64,000 bases of DNA from an uncultured Clostridia bacterium (GTDB lineage Bacteria > Bacillota > Clostridia > Christensenellales > Borkfalkiaceae): positions 1-64,000 of the forward strand of contig CALVHR010000002.1 in NCBI GenBank assembly GCA_944328495.1, read 5' to 3'. A model generated the notes under the pieces. That model worked only from the letters and a program-made list of their open reading frames with translations, was not told the origin of the DNA and searched no databases. A program made the position numbers and the translations under genes. This document shows, piece after piece, positions 1 through 6,986 of the stretch; position 1 is the stretch's first letter; each line of letters begins with the position of its first letter.

Positions 1-65
1 TTCATACAGATCTCCTTGGCAAAATTTTGGTTTCGCAACTCTATTTTACCACAGATTTGTATGAA
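1..65 (-). promoter_or_regulatory. Start signals of a gene running off the left edge, with flanking inverted repeat
   Basis: On the minus strand an AAGGAG ribosome site (12-17) precedes an ATG at 3-5, so a gene probably begins here and leaves the window after its first codon; its product is unknown. An extended -10 (TGGTAAAAT, about 44-52) lies upstream without a clear -35. Two 13-bp arms, TTCATACAGATCT (1-13) and AGATTTGTATGAA (53-65), form an inverted repeat with one mismatch; one arm covers the start codon and the other sits in the promoter spacer. That geometry suggests an operator pair but is inference. Confidence 0.4.
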
Positions 66-121
66 CTCCTTTTTTTTTCTTTACCTGTTGCACTTAATAG
101 TATAATTCACCTTTATATCAA

Positions 122-151
122 AAACCGCGGGGCTTTCTTGCCCCGCGGTTT
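122..151 (-). terminator. Rho-independent terminator after the M50 peptidase gene
   Basis: A perfect 12-bp stem (122-133 with 140-151) and 6-nt loop is followed on the minus strand by TTTTGATATA. It lies four bases beyond the stop codon of the M50 peptidase gene and ends the yabP-to-M50 transcript. Confidence 0.85.
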
Positions 152-154
152 AAT

Positions 155-1282
155 CTATTCCGTACGATGCTGTTCAATAATGTCTGCCCGAATACCGGCT
201 ATGAGTTTCCTCTCATACTTGGCAACCCCGCTGATATCATACTCTTCCGCTTTTCGCTCCGCTTCGTTCACTTCTCGAAGCGCTCCCATTTTATCGCCCT
301 TCACATACAACATATATGCCGCCAATATCCGACGCGTCCGCAAGCTGTTTTCCCCTTTCAGGTACATTGATGTCTGCTCATAATAGTGCTCTGCCGCCGC
401 CTTGTCCCTTTGCAGACAGCTTTTGCAATACAATATATCCGTCAATATTTCGTTTTTATAAAATTTCGGCACATATTCAAGCAGACTTTCCAGACGATCT
501 CCTGCTTTGCCGGCATTTTCGATATCCCCGCAATCAAGATAGTAATGAAGGCGGTAATCTGTCAAAATAATAAAGTTCAAATCGTCTTCCGGAAGCTGCG
601 GCAACCCGAAATACAACTCGCGGGAAATCCGGGAAGGTGTGTACCCCTGGTACAGATATCCTTCGATCGCAAGAACGTTTACCGATGTAAGATAAGAAGT
701 TTCCTGTTTGATCAAACCGCGAAGCATGCCCCCGTCCGTATCCATATTATCGTCGTTGAATGGCAAAACATTATAATAGAAAATATGAAAAGCAAAGGGC
801 AAAGCAGTGCATAAAAACATGTATGCCGCAAACGGCAGTTTTCGATACAGAATAAGCGAGACAGCTGCACCCGCAAGGAAAAGAAAGGAAAAGATCAGTC
901 CGCCCCAGATCACCGCCAGAAACCGCGAGTAAAGCCTATCGGACGTTTTCGGCAGCATTTCCGTCGCCCCTGCGATCGAAGAAGGCAATTCGCGAAAAGA
1001 CAGGCGGATTCTACCCTCACGACGAAAAATCGTCAGAAACCCGATGCGGATACTGTTGAACCGAAATCCGCACAGCCATCCGAAAACGAGATGCCCGAAT
1101 TCATGAAACGCGTTGCAAACAATACCGGAAACCAAACCGCCCAGAACGAGCAATATAATGATCAGCGCCGAGCCGAGTTCGCTCCAATACTGCAAATAGC
1201 CGATATATATGACCGTGCCGCCCAGTGCAAAAGCAACGATCAGTCCGAAAAATCGCAAGACCTTTTCAAATACGGGATTCAC
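155..1282 (-). CDS. M50 site-2-protease-like membrane peptidase with helical-repeat tail
   Basis: Predicted integral membrane zinc peptidase of 375 residues. Hydrophobic segments lie near residues 12-30 and 38-58. The zinc motif HEFGH is at 60-64 inside a membrane-flanking stretch, and a second motif NVLP...DTDGG at about 171-185 matches the NxxP...DG third-ligand motif of M50 enzymes such as SpoIVFB. Residues from about 200 are soluble, rich in alternating helices and Tyr/Leu/Ala, resembling TPR repeats. The start is GTG at 1282 because GGAGGGGGAGATC precedes it and it overlaps the stop of the upstream phosphatase gene by four bases (GTGA), indicating translational coupling; an ATG at 1369 lacks a ribosome site and would overlap far more. 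The substrate is unknown. Intramembrane cleavage is inferred from the motifs. Confidence 0.7.
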   Translation of the reverse strand: MNPVFEKVLRFFGLIVAFALGGTVIYIGYLQYWSELGSALIIILLVLGGLVSGIVCNAFHEFGHLVFGWLCGFRFNSIRIGFLTIFRREGRIRLSFRELPSSIAGATEMLPKTSDRLYSRFLAVIWGGLIFSFLFLAGAAVSLILYRKLPFAAYMFLCTALPFAFHIFYYNVLPFNDDNMDTDGGMLRGLIKQETSYLTSVNVLAIEGYLYQGYTPSRISRELYFGLPQLPEDDLNFIILTDYRLHYYLDCGDIENAGKAGDRLESLLEYVPKFYKNEILTDILYCKSCLQRDKAAAEHYYEQTSMYLKGENSLRTRRILAAYMLYVKGDKMGALREVNEAERKAEEYDISGVAKYERKLIAGIRADIIEQHRTE

Positions 1283-2145
1283 GATCTCCCCCTCCCGCTC
1301 TTTGCCAACAAATAGCCTTCCATATTGTCTTTTTCGCTCACCGTAAAGCGCTCCGCTCCGGCTTTGCAAAGGATGGAATACAGCAGCAAAAGCCCGCCGC
1401 CCAATATATCGGCACGGTTTTTATCCATGCCTTTCAGTTGCAGGCGCTCTTCCTGTCGCATGGAAAGAAGTTTTTTTGACCAAGAAAGCACATTTTCCGT
1501 TTGGATGACCGTACCGTGCGTCTTTCGAGGATCGTACGGCTCAACTTGTCCGACAAGCGCCGCAAGCGTCGTTGCCGTGCCGCCAACCGCAGTCATCTCG
1601 CAACGCGGTATCGTTCCGTACACAGAAATGCGCTCGCCTATAAAGCGCTCCAACGCGGCAAAGTTTTCTCCGCAAGCGTCTTTCAGCCGCACCGCCCCGA
1701 CATCCGCGCTCACAGCATAAATGATCTCCCCGTTTTTTCCGACCGTCACTTCGCTGCTCGCACCGCCGACATCGATTATCCCCCCGTCACGGCCTTCCAA
1801 GGCACCCAAAAAGCCGATGCGCGCCTCTTCTTCTCCGCTGATCACGTCCACATCCAATCCGCATGCATTTTTGACTGCCCAGACAAAATCCTTGCCATTC
1901 TTTGCACTGCGAACCGCCGCCGTAGCAAACGCATACACACATTCCACCCCATCATGCAGCGCCTGTGCATAAAATTGCGAGACAGCCGAAACCGTGCGCG
2001 CAATCGCTTCTTCGGAAAGCGCACCGTCTTTTTCTACGCCCGACCCCAACCGTGTCGTATTGATTTTTTTATATACAGAACAACCGTCCGCCCACAACAG
2101 CAGGCGGACGGAATTCGATCCGATGTCGATCACCGAATATTTCAT
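1279..2145 (-). CDS. Ppx/GppA-family phosphatase
   Basis: A 288-residue member of the exopolyphosphatase/guanosine pentaphosphate phosphohydrolase family of the actin-like ATPase superfamily. The N-terminal phosphate-1 motif (IDIGSNSVRLLL, about 6-17), the middle IIDVGGASSEV motif (about 117-127) and VGGTATTLAAL near residue 190 are all visible. It is the short form, about 300 residues, lacking the extra C-terminal HD domain of E. coli Ppx. Family members hydrolyse polyphosphate or pppGpp; which one applies here cannot be told. In many Clostridia a gene of this type follows the yabP-yabQ-divIC cluster, as here. The ribosome site GTAGGAGAAAATC supports the ATG at 2145. The stop overlaps the GTG of the M50 gene. 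Confidence 0.85.
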   Translation of the reverse strand: MKYSVIDIGSNSVRLLLWADGCSVYKKINTTRLGSGVEKDGALSEEAIARTVSAVSQFYAQALHDGVECVYAFATAAVRSAKNGKDFVWAVKNACGLDVDVISGEEEARIGFLGALEGRDGGIIDVGGASSEVTVGKNGEIIYAVSADVGAVRLKDACGENFAALERFIGERISVYGTIPRCEMTAVGGTATTLAALVGQVEPYDPRKTHGTVIQTENVLSWSKKLLSMRQEERLQLKGMDKNRADILGGGLLLLYSILCKAGAERFTVSEKDNMEGYLLAKSGRGRS

Positions 2146-2154
2146 GATTTTCTC

Positions 2155-2424
2155 CTACAACACAATATCCCCGTATCCGAGCATACCGAGCTCCCGCGCC
2201 GCCATTTCCAGCCAAAGTTCCGAATAATAAACTTCAAGGTCGTTCTCTGACGTTTCAATGATCTGCTCGTAACGTGCGATCTCTGCCTTTAATTCTTCGA
2301 TCCTGCGGTTTTTGACCGAGATCGAAATCAGCTGGCTGATCCAGAACACGAGCAGAAACACGAACAACACGACGGCTGCGACGGTCGCTCCTATTACGAT
2401 TTTTTTGAACTTTTCTTCTTTCAC
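2155..2424 (-). CDS. divIC: Septum formation initiator DivIC/FtsB-like protein
   Basis: An 89-residue bitopic membrane protein: short basic cytoplasmic N-terminus, one membrane segment at about 9-34, then a charged coiled coil at about 38-68 (NRRIEELKAEIARYEQ) and a short C-terminal extracytoplasmic tail ending in GYGDIVL, the arrangement of DivIC/FtsB. Such proteins join FtsL and DivIB in the divisome. The start is GTG at 2424 with a weak AGAGATCC ribosome site. It lies directly after yabP-yabQ, the order seen in Bacillus subtilis and many Clostridia. The yabQ reading frame continues through the first 170 bases of this gene in another frame. It could alternatively be called FtsB; the family is the same. 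Confidence 0.85.
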   Translation of the reverse strand: MKEEKFKKIVIGATVAAVVLFVFLLVFWISQLISISVKNRRIEELKAEIARYEQIIETSENDLEVYYSELWLEMAARELGMLGYGDIVL

Positions 2425-2761
2425 GGATCTCTTTCAGCCGCGCGCACAGGGGCGCACAACTGCTCCTGATTGTATTATACAGTTTCTTTGCAAAAAATGC
2501 AAGTATTCTGTGCAAAGTTTCCCCGTACAGAAAAAAACCTACCCCCGCCGACAAATACATATACAGGCGAAAATCTGGCATACGGAAGAGAGCCGACGCC
2601 CCTACAAGCATCGCCCCGAATACGGCAAAGAACAGGACGTCTGCTATGATCGCCGCCGCCCTGCTTTTTACAAAGAAACGAAATATTCTGTTTAATTCAT
2701 ATACGAATCCTGCCGATACACCCGTAAGCGCACAGGCAAACACCGCCCCCAATTCCGTCAT
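2255..2761 (-). CDS. yabQ: Spore cortex biosynthesis protein YabQ, reading far into divIC
   Basis: A 168-residue membrane protein matching YabQ in position and pattern: four hydrophobic segments within residues 5-90 (including an Arg-Ile-Phe-rich NRIFRFF turn) and a basic cytoplasmic end. YabQ is needed for spore cortex formation in B. subtilis and sits in the outer forespore membrane. The ATG at 2761 shares a base with the TGA of yabP; a TTG one codon earlier is also possible. The last 57 codons (from about 2424 to 2255) overlap divIC out of frame, giving an Arg/Asp-rich tail not typical of the family. Either YabQ really carries this tail or a frameshift removed its normal stop. The membrane part is confidently assigned; the true C-terminus is uncertain. 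Confidence 0.75.
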   Translation of the reverse strand: MTELGAVFACALTGVSAGFVYELNRIFRFFVKSRAAAIIADVLFFAVFGAMLVGASALFRMPDFRLYMYLSAGVGFFLYGETLHRILAFFAKKLYNTIRSSCAPLCARLKEIRERRKVQKNRNRSDRRSRRVVRVSARVLDQPADFDLGQKPQDRRIKGRDRTLRADH

Positions 2762-3018
2762 CAACCGAAAAGCCTCTTCACGATTTTTTCCTTTTTCGCG
2801 TAAAATCGTACGCCGTTGATCTTTCCGGATGCCGAAAACGAACCGTTCGTCTTGGAAAAATTGGTGATTTTCAGATCCTCTCCGCTGACCGCCGCACGCC
2901 CGTTTTCCAGTGTCAATGCAATTTGCTGTGCCGAAAAAGAATCAACGCTCGCAACCCCCGTCATCGTGATCTTTTTTTGTTCCTCGATGAGCACGGTTTG
3001 CGGTTTATTTTCTTCCAT
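2761..3018 (-). CDS. yabP: Sporulation protein YabP
   Basis: An 85-residue beta-strand-rich soluble protein of the YabP/YqfC family, with the typical core VASVDSFSAQQIALTLENGR, a conserved G-E-D-LKI stretch and the C-terminal FYAKKEKIVKRLFG. YabP is a sporulation protein of the mother cell and is paired with yabQ throughout spore-forming Bacillota. The start at 3018 is set by GGAGGGGATTTTTTT just upstream; an upstream in-frame extension to 3183 lies inside typA and is not credible. A sigma-E-like promoter is visible just before the gene, consistent with mother-cell expression. Confidence 0.88.
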   Translation of the reverse strand: MEENKPQTVLIEEQKKITMTGVASVDSFSAQQIALTLENGRAAVSGEDLKITNFSKTNGSFSASGKINGVRFYAKKEKIVKRLFG

Positions 3019-3052
3019 AAAAAAATCCCCTCCGAACATTGTCGTCAGGGAT

Positions 3053-3080
3053 ATTTTATGAATCGTATCGCTTAAATTAT
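3053..3080 (-). promoter_or_regulatory. Putative sigma-E promoter of yabP-yabQ-divIC
   Basis: On the minus strand ATAATT (3075-3080) and CATAAAAT (3053-3060) are separated by 14 bp, near the sigma-E pattern (K-M-ATATT, 14-15 bp, CATACAMT). It lies over the end of typA and ends 34 bp before the yabP start. Homologous yabP genes are mother-cell expressed; the match here is partial, so confidence is moderate. Confidence 0.5.
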
Positions 3081-4903
3081 GCCTTTTTCTCTTTGGCGCG
3101 CGCTTTGGCTCGCAATTCGCTGTCCAAAATGCGCTTACGCACGCGCAACGAAAGCGGAGTAACTTCCAAAAGTTCATCGTCATTCAAAAATTCAAGACAT
3201 TCTTCCAAGCTCATTTTTTTGGGAGTATTCAATCGCATCGCATCGTCACTGCCTGCCGCACGCGTATTCGTCATATGCTTCTTCTTGCAAACATTGACAT
3301 TGATGTCGTCGCTCTTGGGCGAAACGCCGACAACCATGCCCTCGTAAACCTGCGTGCCCGGATCGATGAACAAAATCCCGCGATCCTGTGCATTGAAGAG
3401 CCCGTACGTTACGGCTTCGCCTGTCTCAAACGCGACCAGCGAACCCGTATCGCGGCGCTTCAAGTCGCCTTTATACGGCTGATACTCAAAAAACACGGAA
3501 TTCATGACGCCCTCACCCTTGGTCTGCGTCAGAAACTCGCTCTTGTATCCGAACAAACCGCGTGCCGGTATCAAAAATTCAAGACGCATACGGGAACCGA
3601 TCGCACTCATGTGTACAAGTTCACCCTTGCGCTCGCCCATACTCTGGAATACTGACCCGGTGCCGTCTTCGGGAACATCCACGATCAGCCGTTCGACCGG
3701 CTCATACAATTGCCCGTCAATGGTTTTGTACAAAACTTTCGGCGTGCTGACCTGAAATTCATACCCCTCGCGGCGCATATTTTCGATCAGGATCGAAAGA
3801 TGCATTTCTCCTCTGCCGCTTACCTTGAACGCTTCCGCAGTATCCGTATCTTCAACTTTCAAAGAAACGTCGCGCAAAAGTTCACGGTACAGTCTTTCGC
3901 GCAAATGGCGCGAAGTGACAAATTTCCCTTCCTTACCGGCAAACGGGCTGTCGTTCACCGAAAAAGTCATCTCAACCGTCGGTTCACTGATCTTTACAAA
4001 CGGCACAGCCTCTACGCGATCAATCGCACAGACGGTATCGCCGATGTTGATGCCTTCCAATCCCGAAAAGCAAACAATATCGCCCGCCATTGCGCTTTCT
4101 GCCGGAACGCGCGACAGGCCCTCGATCTGATACAGGTTTACAAGTTTCCCTCGTTTGTTCATACCGGGTATATTGTGATTGCAGATCGCCACTTCCTGAT
4201 TGGCCTTCACGCAACCGCGCTCGATCCGTCCGATCCCGATACGTCCGACATAATCGTTATAATCAATGGAGGACACAAGCAATTGCATGGGCGCCTTCTC
4301 ATCCACCTCCATCGGCGGAATATGATTGAGAATCGTATCAAACAAAGGCGTAAGGTCTGTCCCTTCCTTGTCTGCGTAGCGAGACGCCGTTCCCGCGCGC
4401 CCGGAACAAAATATGATCGGGCTTTCCAACTGGTCATCCGTAGCGTTCAAATCGATGAGAAGTTCCAAAATTTCATCCTGCACTTCCGCAATGCGCGCGT
4501 CGGGACGGTCTACCTTGTTCACTACAATGATCAGCTTATGGTTGAGTTCGAGCGCCTTCTGCATGACAAATCGCGTCTGCGGCATCGGTCCCTCCGCCGC
4601 ATCGACAAGCAACAGTACGCCGTTTACCATTTTCAGAACACGTTCCACTTCACCGCCGAAATCGGCATGGCCCGGCGTATCAATAATGTTAATCTTGACT
4701 CCGTGATAATGCACGGATGTGTTCTTCGCCAAAATCGTGATGCCGCGTTCACGCTCGATCGCGTTGGAATCCATAACGCGCTCTTCCACCACCTGATTTT
4801 CCCTGAATGTTCCGCTCTGCTTGAGCATCTGATCGACCAACGTCGTCTTACCGTGGTCTACGTGCGCAATAATTGCCACGTTCCTTAAATCGTTACGAAT
4901 CAA
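3077..4903 (-). CDS. typA: Ribosome-associated GTPase TypA/BipA
   Basis: A 608-residue translational GTPase of the EF-G-like superfamily that binds the ribosome and supports 50S assembly and stress or cold growth. The G1 loop AHVDHGKTT is at 13-21, followed by the RERGITI switch (about 50), DTPGHADF (about 75) and NKVD (about 129), then domain II, the EF-G-like III and V domains and the TypA-specific C-terminal domain ending in Lys/Arg-rich RAKARAKEKKA. Length is usual for the family (about 605-615). The start is TTG at 4903, because AGGAG sits eight bases upstream; the TTG at 4924 has no ribosome site. It has its own promoter and is not obviously coupled to yabP downstream. Confidence 0.95.
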   Translation of the reverse strand: MIRNDLRNVAIIAHVDHGKTTLVDQMLKQSGTFRENQVVEERVMDSNAIERERGITILAKNTSVHYHGVKINIIDTPGHADFGGEVERVLKMVNGVLLLVDAAEGPMPQTRFVMQKALELNHKLIIVVNKVDRPDARIAEVQDEILELLIDLNATDDQLESPIIFCSGRAGTASRYADKEGTDLTPLFDTILNHIPPMEVDEKAPMQLLVSSIDYNDYVGRIGIGRIERGCVKANQEVAICNHNIPGMNKRGKLVNLYQIEGLSRVPAESAMAGDIVCFSGLEGINIGDTVCAIDRVEAVPFVKISEPTVEMTFSVNDSPFAGKEGKFVTSRHLRERLYRELLRDVSLKVEDTDTAEAFKVSGRGEMHLSILIENMRREGYEFQVSTPKVLYKTIDGQLYEPVERLIVDVPEDGTGSVFQSMGERKGELVHMSAIGSRMRLEFLIPARGLFGYKSEFLTQTKGEGVMNSVFFEYQPYKGDLKRRDTGSLVAFETGEAVTYGLFNAQDRGILFIDPGTQVYEGMVVGVSPKSDDINVNVCKKKHMTNTRAAGSDDAMRLNTPKKMSLEECLEFLNDDELLEVTPLSLRVRKRILDSELRAKARAKEKKA

Positions 4904-4936
4904 AATATCTCTCCTGACTTTCAAACTTTCTTTACT

Positions 4937-4965
4937 ATTTTAATACTTTTCACGCAAATTCGCAA
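4937..4965 (-). promoter_or_regulatory. Sigma-A promoter of typA
   Basis: On the minus strand TTGCGA (4960-4965) and TAAAAT (4937-4942) are separated by 17 bp; transcription would begin near 4930, about 27 nt before the TTG start. Confidence 0.6.
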
Positions 4966-4984
4966 ATATTTTGACACAGAAAAA

Positions 4985-5018
4985 GGCGGGTAAAGCATTG
5001 ATTTTGCTTATACCCGCC
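4985..5018 (-). terminator. Terminator after the MBL-fold hydrolase gene
   Basis: A GC-rich stem (GGCGGGTA.AAGCA at 4985-4997 with its near-complement to 5018) is followed on the minus strand by TTTTTCTGTG. It ends the two-gene surface locus transcribed from 6.6 kb. Confidence 0.8.
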
Positions 5019-5037
5019 GCCCATACGTCTAATTTTG

Positions 5038-6171
5038 TCAGGAAAGCCACTCCGTCGGCGTCTCACGGTTATTTTTGAACCACTCCGTGTCCTTTAAAAG
5101 CACACCGTCGTTTGCCGAACACTTCACGCTCACCCCCGAACTTTTGGACGTCACAACAATGTTTCCGTGCAAAGGCGCAAACCCTGTATTCACGTATTTA
5201 TCGTTGCCCTCATCATCCTTCGTCAGTTCGATTGTTCCGTAAGTTGTTACATACACCTGATCGGTGTATTTCGCAAATCGGTCAATCGTCGTTTGATACG
5301 GGAACGTATTCTCCAGATTTTGCGTGTACTCTACACTCCCCGCACAGCAGCAAACACAAATAATCTTCGGCTGTATCACAGATAGAAGCGCATCCCCTGA
5401 CGACGTACCCGAGCCGTGATGTCCAGCCTTGAACAGCTCCACCTTGGGGAGCACGTTGCTTTCTACCAGACTTTCTTCCCCTTCCCCTTCCTCTTCCAAA
5501 TCGCCCGTAAAAAGGAAATTCCTCTCTCCCTGCGTAAACAACAGGCACACCGAATAATTATTTTCATCCGAAGTGTGCTCTTCGTAAAATTTAGTGTACA
5601 GGATATTCATTGTCACGCCGTCTGAAATTTCATACGAACGCTTTGCCCCGTTGGTTTCCTCCCAGCATTCCAAAGCAGTATAATGCACTGCCCCCGCTTC
5701 CACTTCCGCATCGCGGTTCTCTACGTACTTTTTATAGACGTTCGTTGTCTTGTTTGTCCGTGCAAAATCAATGATCGTCTTGCACTCGTACCGCTCGAAA
5801 ATACTAGGATAATCATCGCTTCCCGCAAATCCGGCAATATGGTCCTGATCCGCGTGCGTCGCGATCACATATTCCAAAACCCCGTCCGTGCAAAACTGGT
5901 CGATGTATTCCGACGTCGTGTCTGTACTGTCCGCCCGCGATCCCGCATCGATCAGAATGTCCGTATCGCCAGCTTTTATGTATATACTGTCGCCAGTGTA
6001 ATTGTTCCCGAGCTGCATGAAATGAAATTGAAGGTCGCCCGATACATAAATCGAATCGCTCTCCGTCTTACGATGCATGTAGGCCCAAAGAAAAAATGCC
6101 GCAATAAATCCGATCACAAGCGCAAGAAAACATGCGATCACCGTCTTACCGACGGAAAACTTTTTCGCCAT
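5038..6171 (-). CDS. Membrane-anchored metallo-beta-lactamase-fold hydrolase, ComEC-like
   Basis: A 377-residue protein with an N-terminal signal anchor (about residues 10-32) and an extracellular MBL fold of the ComEC/Rec2 C-terminal type. Metal-binding motifs visible are THADQDHIAG (about 105-114, the HxDxDH variant usual in this family), FTGDLEEEG in the middle, and GHHGSGTSS for the later ligands. The last 80 residues look beta-rich. Free-standing secreted relatives occur widely in Clostridia and their substrates are unknown; DNA-uptake nuclease activity is known for the ComEC domain but is not shown for such stand-alone proteins. The ATG at 6171 shares one base with the TAA of the upstream gene and follows GGGAGG, so the two genes are translationally coupled. 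Confidence 0.8.
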   Translation of the reverse strand: MAKKFSVGKTVIACFLALVIGFIAAFFLWAYMHRKTESDSIYVSGDLQFHFMQLGNNYTGDSIYIKAGDTDILIDAGSRADSTDTTSEYIDQFCTDGVLEYVIATHADQDHIAGFAGSDDYPSIFERYECKTIIDFARTNKTTNVYKKYVENRDAEVEAGAVHYTALECWEETNGAKRSYEISDGVTMNILYTKFYEEHTSDENNYSVCLLFTQGERNFLFTGDLEEEGEGEESLVESNVLPKVELFKAGHHGSGTSSGDALLSVIQPKIICVCCCAGSVEYTQNLENTFPYQTTIDRFAKYTDQVYVTTYGTIELTKDDEGNDKYVNTGFAPLHGNIVVTSKSSGVSVKCSANDGVLLKDTEWFKNNRETPTEWLS

Positions 6172-6590
6172 TATTCCGTACCTCCCAGCCATTCCTCAAA
6201 GCGCGCCAAATCATCCGGTTCACCCACGACGACATACCGTACCCTTCTCGCCTGCGAAAATCGAAAATCATTCAGAATATAGATGATCTCATAGATACCT
6301 TCCCGGCTTGTGTCCACTGTATTTTTCGTCACGACTACTTTATCGGAAACATCGCGGCGGAAAGAAGTAGCCGTCCACCCAGCCTCTTCGTAAGACTGCC
6401 CGACTTCCAAATATACGCATTTTTCGCCGCGCAGCTCGAACGCATCGTTTTTAGTGACTTGCCCGCTGACAAAAATCCCCGCAGCCGCACCGACTGCCAA
6501 AAACAAGACCGCCAACACAACCGTCGCGATATGTGTTTTTTTCACCGTTTTTTCCGCCGCTCTCTGCACGCCGGTTTTTTTTCGAGCCAT
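6171..6590 (-). CDS. Membrane-anchored Ig-like (DUF5011-type) surface protein
   Basis: A 139-residue protein with a basic N-terminus, one membrane anchor at about 20-42 and an extracellular domain of about 90 residues. The pattern GEKCVYLEVGQSYEEAGW ... VDTSREGIYEIIYIL matches the bacterial Ig-like/DUF5011 fold (L.VGQ.Y.EPG, then 'D.s.pG.Y.v.Y.v'). Such domains act as binding or spacer modules at the cell surface. The start at 6590 is fixed by a strong ribosome site (AAAGGAGGTG), discarding a 32-codon extension. It is the first gene of the locus and is coupled to the MBL hydrolase. A single isolated domain of this type, with no partner except the hydrolase, suggests a small two-component surface complex; that is inference. 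Confidence 0.65.
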   Translation of the reverse strand: MARKKTGVQRAAEKTVKKTHIATVVLAVLFLAVGAAAGIFVSGQVTKNDAFELRGEKCVYLEVGQSYEEAGWTATSFRRDVSDKVVVTKNTVDTSREGIYEIIYILNDFRFSQARRVRYVVVGEPDDLARFEEWLGGTE

Positions 6591-6615
6591 AAACACCTCC
6601 TTTTGTGTTTGTCTC

Positions 6616-6644
6616 ATTTTACCATATTTGCCGCAAGTTGTAAA
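6616..6644 (-). promoter_or_regulatory. Sigma-A promoter of the Ig-like/MBL locus
   Basis: On the minus strand TTTACA (6639-6644) and TAAAAT (6616-6621) are 17 bp apart, and a TG precedes the -10 as in extended -10 promoters. Confidence 0.75.
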
Positions 6645-6676
6645 CAGCTTTCCGCAAAAAAAAACGTAAATAGCAG

Positions 6677-6708
6677 AAAAGGACACGCAATCACTCGCAC
6701 GTCCTTTT
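6677..6708 (-). terminator. Terminator 280 nt beyond proA
   Basis: On minus-strand RNA a 14-bp stem (AAAAGGACGTGCGA with TTGCGTGTCCTTTT) closes a GUGA loop and is followed by a run of nine U about 11 nt later. The stem needs three G-U pairs that would be A-C mismatches on the plus strand, so it evolved for minus-strand transcripts, that is, those leaving proA. Confidence 0.7.
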
Positions 6709-6986
6709 CGTTTTATGCCCCGCTCTATCCTGCGGGTGCATTTTTTATACTTTCTGAAATCGCCTCAAACGCAGACTCCATCTGCCTCGGCTCTCTTGTC
6801 CGGTATAAGAATTTTTGCCGCATTCAAAGCGTGACTTTATATGAAAGCGATAACTTTTTCTGCAAACCCTTCTCACAAACTCTTTTCTTTCGAAACTCTT
6901 CTTTCATTCAACGGATCTGCTTTGCCATCGCTGACATTCTTAGTATCTTCGCTTTTGCGGCATTTATTCATGCCGAGAAAAATTTT
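6709..6986 (-). other. Transcribed spacer downstream of proA with small unrecognised reading frames
   Basis: No established gene lies here although the terminator for the proA transcript comes only at its end. On the minus strand one frame from about 6980 to 6725 has no UAA or UAG but three UGA codons (at about 6969, 6896 and 6824), the last two followed directly by ATG. The last section, 6725-6823, is a 32-codon ORF (starting MRQKFLYRTREPRQ, ending ISESIKNAPAG) with plausible protein-like composition but no ribosome site. It may be a decayed gene, a long 3' UTR or a small-protein gene; no family is recognised. Confidence 0.35.

Noticed and set aside
3710..4888. 392-codon plus-strand open frame
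   Set aside because: It is antisense to typA and has no protein-like motif.
6709..6986. UGA recoding (as Trp or Sec) in the frame after proA
   Set aside because: UGA is the stop of many well-supported genes in this window (for example mutL, argD, nusB), and no SECIS-like element was noticed.
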